Assembly: GCA_964454025.1 (NCBI GenBank)
Contig: CAYVRP010000014.1
Location: forward strand, 1 to 64,000
Source: JAFGBI01 sp964454025
GTDB lineage: Bacteria > Myxococcota_A > Polyangia > Polyangiales > Polyangiaceae
DNA length: 64,000 nt
Direction: 5' to 3'
Shown here: piece after piece, positions 19,001 through 27,300 of the stretch
Layout of the letters: every line of letters starts with the position of its first letter
Numbering within the stretch: position 1 is the first letter of the stretch
Made by a program: the position numbers and the translations under genes
Notes under the pieces: model-generated
Databases searched by the model: none
The model's input: only the letters and a program-made list of their open reading frames with translations
What the model was told of the DNA's origin: nothing

Positions 19001-19119
19001 TGCCGCGCCCCGGGCCATCGACCCCGCCCATCGGGGCTCCACTACGACGAACCGTGCCGATGACCGTGCTCGATGCAGATCGGCCCGGTGGCCGCTCGCT
19101 CCTCCGCTGCTCGGGTTGA
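16036..19119 (+). CDS. 1027-aa lipoprotein with BNR/propeller-like repeats, function unknown
   Basis: GTG 16036 opens an N-terminus ending in a lipobox (ALAGC, about residue 46). The signal is long, so a later start is possible. The mature protein is rich in short beta-strand repeats and contains Asp-box-like motifs (FDAGASWHPLG, TDGGFTWRE) seen in sialidase-type beta-propellers. An Ala/Pro/Arg-rich stretch near residues 610-690 separates the propeller-like part from a second about 330-aa region. No catalytic motif is recognised. It is divergent from thyX (start 15907). A T-rich terminator-like element lies about 170 bp past its stop. Confidence 0.7.
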   Translation: MVIPVVRSAAAPGDAAARRGLRHAAACRTATHAAAALLGVTAALAGCRASAGAGVTAVPATSAGPAPVATTARAPAFPAPPRAVALPRSGEEPVLRDRDGTARYLIQGLRLTRRPDGALARARDLIPAPAVAVTELPERVGRGYLFLARTSGDSLLWRARSWTGPLQPLARLGFDVESVQVGFDRLYAVARDTREVVALDPTTGAVVDLGSLPPTAAVRSIAFADAWFGIVDLPYRGALVTFDAGASWHPLGLGAVRGLTAGDGEIVAQIEAEAITIDSRGRVVRRAPLDQIEPPSPGPAAERPRRARPPAPLREAVLRGWPEPPDHALVITAGTLTRVRLRDGAVVARVEDVVDRGDQCQAVPLGAGFGFVCTREQGGTALLRFRPPLGVERGLAFATPRYVAPGGQGALAIRGGCADEPSGAAAGLYCIVGVDGDVREIRVSGDRGVERVVALGDGRVAVLVPPRFGAPGQLTLVDRTGRSEATALALPAAREARRGLLRRALWLDGFRERRAGELAGWVADGDDFVGVRVAFDGRVTVGKPSAGLGRSVLAGPFALSRDREGTLRETTDGGFTWRESDSLLDLESFAGSGRREQGCSALGCALGSWVRVGWQGPRGKPDARAAASRPRGAVFPPSEGGRWVMRCSLDRARSNGAPPAGQGAAPRRRTPPRAAPTSTGLTAESVESTAWEPFFGVPPPALGPAEVGFDARAVGLAGQLHLYAAGPRGADWTRAATWRARGYDAFDVTGQVWSTVPAPTPWGDVVAAAQAFGLNVYGNPSPDLVATLEPGGRAGVLSVAAAGHRQLYLAEAGRALQPIRDAAAQDVAAVAGAVKVGGRFFIGIDRQSFRIYRVTSDRLTLVGDYPEVESSSSAISAVVVRSARGDALGIWVRAARTRGAYTSWYVFPVDPETGAVEPPLVIEPRDLGRFPPACSVDDEGWLLVGAPPIVPYVELEGQDGAWSPRRVDARWIAGPHGLCLDALSAEGELPRPGPSTPPIGAPLRRTVPMTVLDADRPGGRSLLRCSG

Positions 19120-19129
19120 CGAAGCAGCA

Positions 19130-19340
19130 CATCTCGTGAATTCAGAGGCTTGAAGGTATCAGGATTGCAGGACTGAAACCGCCTCTCGCGCCCCTGAACG
19201 ACGGAAGCAGCGACGCCCGCGGCAACCCACATAACCTAGCGGTTTCGCGAAGTTGCTTTTCGCTGGGGGGCCTGCTAGGGAACCGGCGTCCGCGTGGAGC
19301 GTGGCTGTCCCCCCCGGCCCCTCTGCGCGGACCTTTTTTC
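19130..19340 (+). ncRNA. Possible structured non-coding region or 3' UTR ending in a T-run
   Basis: The 274 bp between 19119 and 19394 hold no gene. The first part is less GC-rich than its surroundings and has a hairpin (agaggc 19144-19149 with gcctct 19181-19186). It then ends in a terminator-like stem. It could be just the 3' end of the lipoprotein mRNA. No known RNA family is recognised. Confidence 0.25.
19288..19339 (+). terminator. Terminator-like stem followed by T6
   Basis: gtccgcg (19288-19294) pairs with cgcggac (19326-19332), followed by c and six Ts (19334-19339). The 31-nt loop is long, so this is a moderate candidate for the end of the transcript from 16036. Confidence 0.5.
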
Positions 19341-19393
19341 TAGGGGTCGGAGCCGGGTACCGGCGGGCACGTCCGCCAAAGAGAGAAGACCGG

Positions 19394-20218
19394 TCAGTCG
19401 GTCTTTCGACCTAGCTCGCCAGCGCGTCGCGTCGCGGCTTCCACGGCCGCCATCACCGCGTGACGAACCGCGCCCCGTTCGAGCTCAGCGAGACCCGCGA
19501 TGGTGGTGCCGCCGGGGCTGGTGACCTGATCGCGTAGCCGCGCGGGGTGTTCCCCGGTGGTGCGCAGGACCGCGGCGGTCCCGAGCACCGTCTGGAGCGC
19601 GAGCTCCAGGGCCTGGTCGCGCGGGATGCCGACCTTGACGCCGCCGTCGGCGAGTGCCTCGACGAACAGCGCCACGTACGCGGGCCCGGACCCGGCGAGC
19701 CCGGTGACCGCATCGATGAGCCTCTCCTCGACCTCGACGACACGGCCCACGGCCCCGAAGAGGCGCCGCGCCACCTCGAGGTCGCTCGCCGTCGCCGCGG
19801 GTCCCCGGACGATCGCCGTCGCCGCCGCGAGCGCGACGGCGCCGCCGTTCGGCATCGCCCGCACGCTGCGGGTCCCGGCGCGGACCCCGGCAGCGAGGGT
19901 CCCGGTGCCGATCCCCGCCGCGATGGAAACCAGCAGCTTCTCGGGGCCCAGCGCGCCCCCCACCTCGGCGAGCAGCGCGGGGACGACTTGCGGCTTCACC
20001 GCGACCAGCACCACGTCGCTCACCCCGACGACGACGGCGTTGTCCTCGGTGGTGGTGATCCCATGGTCCCGCTCGAGCGCCTCCCGTCGCGCAGGGAGCA
20101 CGTCGGAGACGGTGAGATCGGAGGGCGCGACCTGGCCCGCGGCGAGCAGGCCGCGCACGATCGCGGACGCCATGTTGCCGCCGCCGAGGATCCCGAGCTT
20201 CTTGCCGAGCGTCGTCAT
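19394..20218 (-). CDS. proC: Pyrroline-5-carboxylate reductase ProC
   Basis: 274 aa, the normal family length. ProC reduces pyrroline-5-carboxylate to proline with NAD(P)H, the last step of proline synthesis. The N-terminal Rossmann motif is LGILGGGNMASAIVRGLL, then VLVAVKPQVV and VSIAAGI. The MPNGGA segment stands where the family has MPNTPA. The C-terminal dimerisation/active-site block reads TGLAGSGPAYV and VTSPGGTTIAGL. ATG 20218 starts it; upstream ATG/GTG codons lie in an arginine-rich stretch with no conserved sequence. It may be transcribed with dnaJ upstream on the same strand, 165 bp away. Confidence is high. Confidence 0.95.
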   Translation of the reverse strand: MTTLGKKLGILGGGNMASAIVRGLLAAGQVAPSDLTVSDVLPARREALERDHGITTTEDNAVVVGVSDVVLVAVKPQVVPALLAEVGGALGPEKLLVSIAAGIGTGTLAAGVRAGTRSVRAMPNGGAVALAAATAIVRGPAATASDLEVARRLFGAVGRVVEVEERLIDAVTGLAGSGPAYVALFVEALADGGVKVGIPRDQALELALQTVLGTAAVLRTTGEHPARLRDQVTSPGGTTIAGLAELERGAVRHAVMAAVEAATRRAGELGRKTD

Positions 20219-20383
20219 GGTACCAGCCTGCCTCTCCTCGCTCGCGCCGCCCCCGCGGCGATCGATGACCGCCCGCGCGCGACATAGCACGAGGGCGCTA
20301 CTGCGTCGCCGTACCCGCCAGGGAAAGCGGGCCGTCGGGGCACGTCGCGGAGCGCGACCCACCCTCGACCCGCCGCCGCGCGC

Positions 20384-21490
20384 TCATCCGAACCAACCCC
20401 GCACGCGCTCCAGGAAGCTCTGGCGTTGAGGGCTCGCGTCCTGGCCGAGCTCGGCGCCGAGCTCGGCGATGAGCTCGCGGGCGCGCTCGCTCAACACGAC
20501 GGGCACCTCCACGTTGAGCTCGACCAGCTGGTCGCCGCGGCCGGGACGGGAACGGTGGGGGACGCCCTTGCCGCGCAGCCGGAGCACGCTCCCGGGCTGG
20601 GTGCCGGGGGGCACGCGGAGCCTAGCCTTGCCGTCCAGGGTCGGGACCTCGATCTCCGCGCCCAGGGAGGCCTGGACGAAGGTGACGGGGACCTTGCAGC
20701 GCAGGTCATGGCCAGCGCGCTCGAAGAAGGGGTGAGGCTCTACCTCCACCACCACCTCGAGATGGCCCGGGGGCCGATCCCGGCGGGGGCGACTGCCGGC
20801 GCCCTCGACGATGCGACTGGCGCCGCTCTCGATCCCCGCGGGGATGGTCACCGCCAACCGATGCGGCGCCGGCGCGATCCCGCGACCGCGGCAGCCGCGG
20901 CAGGGGAAGCGCGCGCTCCGCCCCGTGCCGTGGCAGCGGGTGCAGGTGCGCTCGAGCGTGACCGGAAGGAACGGCTGGGGGTGTCGGATCCGCCCGCGGC
21001 CGCCGCAGGTCGAGCAGGTTTCGGTCGCGGTGCCCGCCTCCGCCCCGCTACCCCCGCATCGGGCGCAGAGGTCGACCCGGGTATAGCTGACCTCGCGCGT
21101 GCACCCGAGCGCGGCGTCCACCAGGCTAAGCTTGACGTGCTGGCGCACGTCGCCCCGGTCGGCGGTTCGCATGCCGATCGCCTCGAGGAAATCCCCGAAT
21201 ATCCCCTCGACGGATCCGAGGTCGACGAAGCCCCCCCCGGCGCCCTGGTTCCCCCCCGGGGCGAAGGCCGAGGTCCCCCACCGGTCGAACGCGGCTCGCT
21301 TGTCGGGATCGCTGAGGATCTGGTGGGCGAGGTTGATCTCCTTGAACCGCTCCGCTGCGTCGGCGTCGTCCGGGTTCCGATCCGGGTGATGTTGAGCCGC
21401 CAGGCGGCGGAACGCCGTCCGGATCTCCTCCGGCGAGGCCTGAGGATCGACGCCGAGGACCGCGTAGGGGTTCCGCACCGGCCGAGCCAT
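20384..21490 (-). CDS. dnaJ: Chaperone protein DnaJ (type I J-protein)
   Basis: 368 aa. DnaJ hands unfolded proteins to DnaK and stimulates its ATPase. The J domain (residues about 5-70) has the HPD motif in HHPDRNPDD. A short Gly/Phe-rich linker (GGNQGAGGGF) is followed by four zinc-binding motifs: CARCGGSG, CSTCGGRG, CTRCHGTG and CRGCRGRG. The substrate-binding C-terminal domains end at WFG. ATG 21490 is the first Met before the J domain. It is 88 bp from, and divergent to, the PilZ gene, so that gap holds both promoters. dnaK and grpE lie 15 kb away, so the chaperone genes are not in one operon. Confidence 0.95.
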   Translation of the reverse strand: MARPVRNPYAVLGVDPQASPEEIRTAFRRLAAQHHPDRNPDDADAAERFKEINLAHQILSDPDKRAAFDRWGTSAFAPGGNQGAGGGFVDLGSVEGIFGDFLEAIGMRTADRGDVRQHVKLSLVDAALGCTREVSYTRVDLCARCGGSGAEAGTATETCSTCGGRGRIRHPQPFLPVTLERTCTRCHGTGRSARFPCRGCRGRGIAPAPHRLAVTIPAGIESGASRIVEGAGSRPRRDRPPGHLEVVVEVEPHPFFERAGHDLRCKVPVTFVQASLGAEIEVPTLDGKARLRVPPGTQPGSVLRLRGKGVPHRSRPGRGDQLVELNVEVPVVLSERARELIAELGAELGQDASPQRQSFLERVRGWFG

Positions 21491-21577
21491 ACCATTTCCC
21501 TGGCTCGGCTGCGCTCGAGCCGGGCCCGACCGCCGGGGGGTTGGCCGTGGCGCCTTCGTCTCGGTATCGTCTCGCCA

Positions 21578-21982
21578 ATGGCGGGCGGCGACAGCGACGA
21601 CCGGCGGGTGCACGCCCGGGCTCCCATCGAGCTCAAGGTCGAGTACCGGAGGCTTAACACCTTCCTGGCCGACTACACCAAGAACATCTCGCGAGGCGGC
21701 ACCTTCATCGCCACCGACCGCCCCCTCCCGGTCGGGACCGAGTTCATTTTCGCCCTCATCGTGCCGTCGCTCGCGGAGCCGTTGCGGCTCCGTGGACGCG
21801 TGATGTGGACGGTGTCGCCCGAGGACGCGAGCCGGGCCAACCCCGCGGGGATGGGGATCGAGTTTCTCTACCACGACGAGGCGGAGCGTCGCGAGAAGGA
21901 GGCCGCGGTGGAGCGGATCCTCACGCGCGAGCTCGGCGATCTGCTCGCGACCAAGCTGCTCGGGCGCAGCCCGCACATCTGA
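21578..21982 (+). CDS. PilZ-like domain protein
   Basis: 134 aa, almost entirely one PilZ-type domain. The arrangement RRVHARAPIELKVEYRR, then YTKNISRGGTFIATDRPLPVGTEF and a GMGIEF strand, fits the short PilZ paralogs that are abundant in myxobacteria. PilZ domains often bind cyclic di-GMP and regulate motility or surface functions. The classical RxxxR plus (D/N)xSxxG motifs are partly visible (RVHAR; NISRGG), so binding is plausible but not certain. ATG 21578 has no obvious ribosome site. It is convergent with the TPR lipoprotein gene (27 bp apart). Confidence 0.8.
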   Translation: MAGGDSDDRRVHARAPIELKVEYRRLNTFLADYTKNISRGGTFIATDRPLPVGTEFIFALIVPSLAEPLRLRGRVMWTVSPEDASRANPAGMGIEFLYHDEAERREKEAAVERILTRELGDLLATKLLGRSPHI

Positions 21983-22009
21983 TCGCGTCGCTCTCGGCGT
22001 GCGGCCGGC

Positions 22010-24223
22010 TCACGGCAGCGTGACGTCGGGCGGCAGGGACGGGCGGGGCCCCGGCCTTCCCGCGGCCAGCAGGGCGCGGGCCAGGGTCACCTCGACCAGC
22101 TCGATGGCGGGGCTCTCCGCCACCGCCGCGAGGCCAGCGGCCAGATCCCCACCGGCTCGGCCCGCCATCGCGGTGTAGAACCGCGCCTCGGTCCGCTCCG
22201 CGGGGGATCGGGCGGCGCCGAGCAGCCCGGCGTCGTCGAGCTCCGCGCTGCCCCAGGCGCGCAGCGCCCCGATCCAGCCGGTCCGGGTGGACACCTTCCC
22301 CAGCGCCTCCGCGACGGTCCCATCGGGCTCGGCCCCGGCGCGGCGCTCCAGCAACGAGAGCCACAGCGCGACGTAGACCAGGTCCTCCGGATCGAGGTCA
22401 GCGGCGATCGCCTCGCGCGCCAGCACGCGCCCGAGGGGTAGCTGCTCGAGGGTCAGGGCGCGCCGCATGCCGTCGATCAGCGTCGCCGCGAGCTCGTCGC
22501 GGTCCGCGCGCGAGGCGTCCAGCGCGCGCAGCGTCGCCCTCCCGGCCGCCTCGGCGGCGCCGTAGAGCTCGAGCGCGCGGGCGCAAAGGCGCTCGGCGCG
22601 CGCGAGCTCGTGGCCCATGCGCGCCGCGCTCCGCGCGCCGAGGGCGGCGATGAGCGCCGCGCGCAGGGTGTCCGCGTGGCGGTCGGCCGCGCCCGCGTCC
22701 CGGTGGATCTCGAAGCGGGCCAGCAGCGTCGTCGCCAGCGCGGCCTCGCTGCGCGAGCGCTCGGCGATCCCGCTGGCGCGCTCGAGGGCCTGGAGCGCGG
22801 CCCGTTCGTCGCCGCGCTGGCGCTCGATCGTCGCGAGCAGGCCGAGCGCGTCCAGGTCGTCCGGCGCGACGCGGAGGGCGTCGACGACGTGCCGTCGCGC
22901 GCGCTCGACCTCGGCGCTGCGTGCTTCCAGCGCCGCCATCACGTAGTGCAGGCGGGCCGGGCTCGGCCGCAGCTCGCGCGCGGTCCGGGCCTGCTCGGCG
23001 CGCGCGAGGATGGGGGCCGCCACGCGGAACGTCTCGCGGGCGATGTCCATTCGCCCCGCCTGGCCCTCGTCGGCGATGGCGCCGATCAGGAGCGCGAGGG
23101 CGCTGCCGAGATCGCGCGCCGGCGCGCCCTCTCCCAACCCGTCGGCGAGAACCAGGGGCAGCACCTCGGTCATCCCGTGCCGCGGGAGCAGTCCTGCGAG
23201 GGGGAGCGTCCCGGCCGGCGAATCGGGCGCGACCCGGTAGAGCTCCACCGCCGCGCCCCAGGCCGCGGCGCGCGCCACCTCCGGGTCGAGCCGGAAGTCG
23301 CGGTCTCTCCCCTCGGCCACGGCCGCGTAGAGCGCGAAGAGTTCGGCCCACGCGGCGGGTTCGCCCGCGCTCGCCGCCTGCACCCGCTCGATCAGCCCCG
23401 GCGCGCTGACCTCCGCGAACGGGGCCGCCGAGATCGCCGCGAGCGCCCCCGCGGCGTCCCCGTGGCGCAGGTAGCTCGCCACCACCGCGGCGCCGCCCGT
23501 CTGCGCCGCCGCGTAGGCCTCCAGCGCCGCGGCCCGCTGCTGGGGATCCTCCAGATCCAGCGTCGACGGGTCGAGGGTCAGCGCGGCGGAAACCCAGGCG
23601 GCCGTGGCCCCGTGCGCCGCTCGCAGCGTCGCCGCCGAGGGATCGAGGACGGCGCGGTTGCTCCACAGGCGTCGATCGAACGCCGCGGCCGTGACCGACC
23701 CCGGGGCCCGCGCGGCCTCGCGCCAGCGCGCCAGCGCGTCGAGGTGACCCTGCACGTCGCTCCGCGCGGGACCCGGTGGCAGCAGCGCCGCGAGTCGCTC
23801 GTAGAGCGCGAGCGCCCGGCCCTCGCTCCCGGTCCGGGCGCAGGCGTCCGCCGCCGCGCCCAGCGCGGCGGGGTGGGCCGCGTAGAGCGCCGGATCGTCC
23901 TCGGGCGCGCGCACGAGCAGGAAGGCGCCCTCGACCGCCGAGACGCCGGCCTCGGTGGCGCCGGCCAGGAAGCGCGCCTCGGCGCGCGCGAGCTGCGCCT
24001 CGACCACCCCCGCCAGCCGGTTCCGGCGCTCCGTGGACGGCGCGCCGTCGCGCAGCAGCTCCGCGGTCCGCGCGGCGAAGGCGCCGGGAGCGACCGGCAC
24101 CGCCATCACGGGACCCAGCGCCGCGGGCCCCGCCGGCGTGCGCGGCCCCTCGCCCTGACCAGGTCGGCAAGCGCCCAGGACCAGGGCGAGCGCGGCGAGC
24201 GAGGGCCGGGGGTCGAGTCGCAT
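22010..24223 (-). CDS. TPR-type lipoprotein, function unknown
   Basis: 737 aa. ATG 24223 opens a short lipoprotein signal (MRLDPRPSLAALALVLGAC). The rest is nearly all alpha-helical with Ala/Leu/Arg-rich repeats that look like degenerate TPRs, clearest around residues 390-560 (ARLHYVMAALEARSAEVERA, DALGLLATIERQRGDERAAL). No enzyme motif is seen. Such proteins usually scaffold complexes at the membrane. It is divergent from the giant kinase gene, with 90 bp between the starts. A functional link with the kinase's own TPR region is possible but only suggested by position. Confidence 0.75.
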   Translation of the reverse strand: MRLDPRPSLAALALVLGACRPGQGEGPRTPAGPAALGPVMAVPVAPGAFAARTAELLRDGAPSTERRNRLAGVVEAQLARAEARFLAGATEAGVSAVEGAFLLVRAPEDDPALYAAHPAALGAAADACARTGSEGRALALYERLAALLPPGPARSDVQGHLDALARWREAARAPGSVTAAAFDRRLWSNRAVLDPSAATLRAAHGATAAWVSAALTLDPSTLDLEDPQQRAAALEAYAAAQTGGAAVVASYLRHGDAAGALAAISAAPFAEVSAPGLIERVQAASAGEPAAWAELFALYAAVAEGRDRDFRLDPEVARAAAWGAAVELYRVAPDSPAGTLPLAGLLPRHGMTEVLPLVLADGLGEGAPARDLGSALALLIGAIADEGQAGRMDIARETFRVAAPILARAEQARTARELRPSPARLHYVMAALEARSAEVERARRHVVDALRVAPDDLDALGLLATIERQRGDERAALQALERASGIAERSRSEAALATTLLARFEIHRDAGAADRHADTLRAALIAALGARSAARMGHELARAERLCARALELYGAAEAAGRATLRALDASRADRDELAATLIDGMRRALTLEQLPLGRVLAREAIAADLDPEDLVYVALWLSLLERRAGAEPDGTVAEALGKVSTRTGWIGALRAWGSAELDDAGLLGAARSPAERTEARFYTAMAGRAGGDLAAGLAAVAESPAIELVEVTLARALLAAGRPGPRPSLPPDVTLP

Positions 24224-24313
24224 CGACACGCAGCATACACGCCTGCCCCGGCCGCGCACGGGCGGACTTTGGCGCCGGGCCGGGGTGCGCCCTGGTAGAC
24301 TCGAGGTGACCCG

Positions 24314-27300
24314 ATGTCGGACTCGCCCGTCCGCCCCGTCCCCGCGCGCCTCGCCGACTTCGAGGTGGTCCGGCGGCTCGGCGTCGGCGGCATGGCCGAG
24401 GTCTTCCTGGCGAAGAAGCGCGGCGCCGAGGGGACCTACAAGCTCCTGGTGGTCACGCGGGTCCTCCCGCAGCACGGCTCCTCCCGCCGCTTCCGCGCCA
24501 TGTTCGCCGAGGAGGCCCAGCTCGCCACGCGGCTGAACCATCCCAACATCGTGCAGGTCTACGAGTTCCAGGACTACGGCGAGGAGGGGCAGCTGCTCAG
24601 CATGGAGTACGTCGAGGGGCCCGACCTCCGGCGGCTCGCGCGTGCGGCGCAGGCCAAGAGCATGCGCCTGCCGCCCTACGTGGCGGCCTACATCATCGGC
24701 GAGGTCGCCAAGGGGCTGCACTACGCGCACGAACGCCGTGACGAGGGGGGCGCCCCGCTCGAGATCGTGCACCGGGACGTCTCCCCCCAGAACGTGCTGC
24801 TGAGCTTCGACGGCGCGGTCAAGATCGCCGACTTCGGCATCGCCTCCGCCAACCTCTTCCGCGAGGAGCCCGGGACGCTCAAGGGCAAGGTGGGCTACAT
24901 GTCTCCGGAGCAGGCGCGCGGCGAGCGGGGCGACCGACGCACGGACATCTACTCGCTCGGGGTCGTCTTCCACGAGCTGCTCACCGGGCGACCGCTGCAC
25001 GGCGCGGAGGAGGGCCTGGCGCTGCTCGAGGCCGTCCGCGCAGGTCGCGTCGAGCCGCCGAGCACCTACGCGCGCGAGGTGCCGCCGGAGCTCGAGGCGA
25101 TCACCATGCGCGCGCTCGCCAGGGAGGTGGATGAGCGCTTCCCGACCGCGCGCGACATGGCGTCGGTGCTCACGCGGGCGCTCTTCCAGCGGCAGCAGAT
25201 CGTCGACGCGCACGTGCTCGAGGCGGTGATCGCGCAGCTGGTCGATCGCGAGTCCATCGCGGGCGTCGGGGTCCCGGCCGGGCCGGGACCCGCCGCGGCG
25301 CCCGCGAAGTCCCGGCCGCCCTCTCCGGTGCGGGGCGACGACGGCTCCGGATCCGGGTCGTGGCGGGCGGAGGCGTCGGGTGCCGGCCGGGGCCCGGCGC
25401 GGGTTTCGAGCAGCCGCGGCGGCCGCGAGGTGCGCCACGTCGCCGTGATCCGCATCACCATCCATGGCTTCGACGCCATGGTGCCGGTGCTGGGGCCGTC
25501 GATCGCGGAGCAGCTCGCCGAGTCGCTCCGCGGCGTGCTCGACGAGGTCGCCTTCAAGCGGGGCGCGAAATGGTCGTGGGAGGGTGCCGACGAGGAGATC
25601 CTGTCGCTGCCCACCTGCGCGCGCGCCATCGTCGGGCTGCTGGAGAACCCGGCGCACGCCGCCATCGAGGCGGCGCGGCTCGCGGTCGATGTGCACGACG
25701 CCGTCCAGGGCGCCTGCGACGACCTGCCCGTGAAGCTCAAGGCGAGCGTCGGGCGCGTGCGTGGGATCGCGTCCGGCGTGCGGGACCGCGCCGGGCACCT
25801 CATCGACCACCAGCTCCAGGAGCCGGCCGGCTACCTCGCCGAGCGGCTCGGCAAGGCGGCACCGCCCGGGTCGACCTGGGCGGCCGGGGCGCTCTACCGG
25901 CTGGTGCGGCGCGACTTCGTCTGGACCGAGGCTGCCGCGCTGGACGTGGACGATCCGGTGCAGAGGCGGCTGCCGCGGTCGATCCGGGTCCACGTTCTCG
26001 TCCGGCCGCTGACGCGCGAGGAGCGGGCGCGCGCCGCCGAGCAGGCCAAGGGCGACCTGGTCGGGCGGGACGCCGAGCTCGCCGACCTGCACGCGGCCTA
26101 CCATCAGGTCGCGAGCGCGGCCGAGCGCGTTCAGATCGGCTGCCGCGTGATCTTCGGCGAGATGGGGATCGGCAAGAGCGCGCTCGTCGCCGCCTTCCTG
26201 GGGGAGCTGCCGAGCGAGGCGGTGGTCGTCCACGCCGAGTGCTCTCCCGCCCAGACCGAGCTCCCCTACGCCGCCGTCGGGGCCTGGGTGCGGGCACTCA
26301 CCGGCGCCCACCCCGAGCTCGCGAACGACGAGGTGACCCGCGCGATCGCCGTGGCGCTGGGCGAACTGGCGCCGGGGCGCCACGGGGAGAGCATCGTGGC
26401 CCGCCTCGCCGAGGTCGCGACCGGCCGGGTCCCCGCGGCCGCCGACGAGACGGACGTGGCGCACAACCGCCGCCTGATCACCTCGGGGGTGCGGCGCATC
26501 CTGGCCCGCGCCGCCGCCGAGCGTCCGGTCGTGATCGTCGTCGACGGCCTGAGCTGGTGCGACCGCCCGTCGCTCGAGCTCACCGCCGAGCTCGTGCGGT
26601 GGCGGGACCCGCTCCGGGTCCTGGTCCTGCTCATGACGCGCCCCGACGACCGGGTCGCGCCCGACGGCGAGGGGATGGTGCGGGTCGAGCTCAAGGGGCT
26701 CAGCGCCGAGAACCAGATTCGGCTTCTGGAGAACCGCCTCGGCGCCAGCAACGTGTCGCAGGTGTGCGCGGACCTCCTGCCGCGCGCGGCCGGCAACCCC
26801 TTCTTCCTGATCGAGATGGTGGACTCGTTGCTCGAGCGCGGCGCGCTGGAGCTCGGCGAGCTTCCGGACGGCACCCAGCAGCTGATCCGCCACGAGCGCG
26901 GCGAGGCCGCCGAGGCGCTCCCATCGACTCTGGAGGCGCTCATCGCGGACCGCCTCGCCGAGCTGCCGGGGCCCGAGCGCGCGGTGCTCGACTGGCTGGC
27001 GATCGCGGGCGGCCCGGTCGCCGAGCGTGATCTGGTGGCGCTGGCCGGGGCGACCGCGGAGGAGGCCATCGTCCGCCTCTGTGCCCGGGGCCTCTGCGAC
27101 GTCCGCAACGAGCTGGTGGAGGTGCGGCACCCCCTGACCCGCGACGTCGCCTACCTCGGGCTGGACAAGCCGACGCGCGGCCAGATGCACCGGCGCTTCG
27201 GGCTGCAGCTCGCCGGGTCGCCGCTCGCGCGCGGGCTGTCGGCGGCCATCGTGGCCCGGCACCTCGCCCGCGGCGGGGCGCGGACCGAGGCCGCCGAGCA

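Noticed and set aside
19190..19230. CGGAAGCAGC, similar to the SRP RNA loop
   Set aside because: The closing stem of the GGAA tetraloop and the second half of the conserved loop are missing.
22610..24298. Plus-strand open frame opposite the TPR lipoprotein
   Set aside because: Shadow of a high-GC gene, with no recognisable domain or signal.
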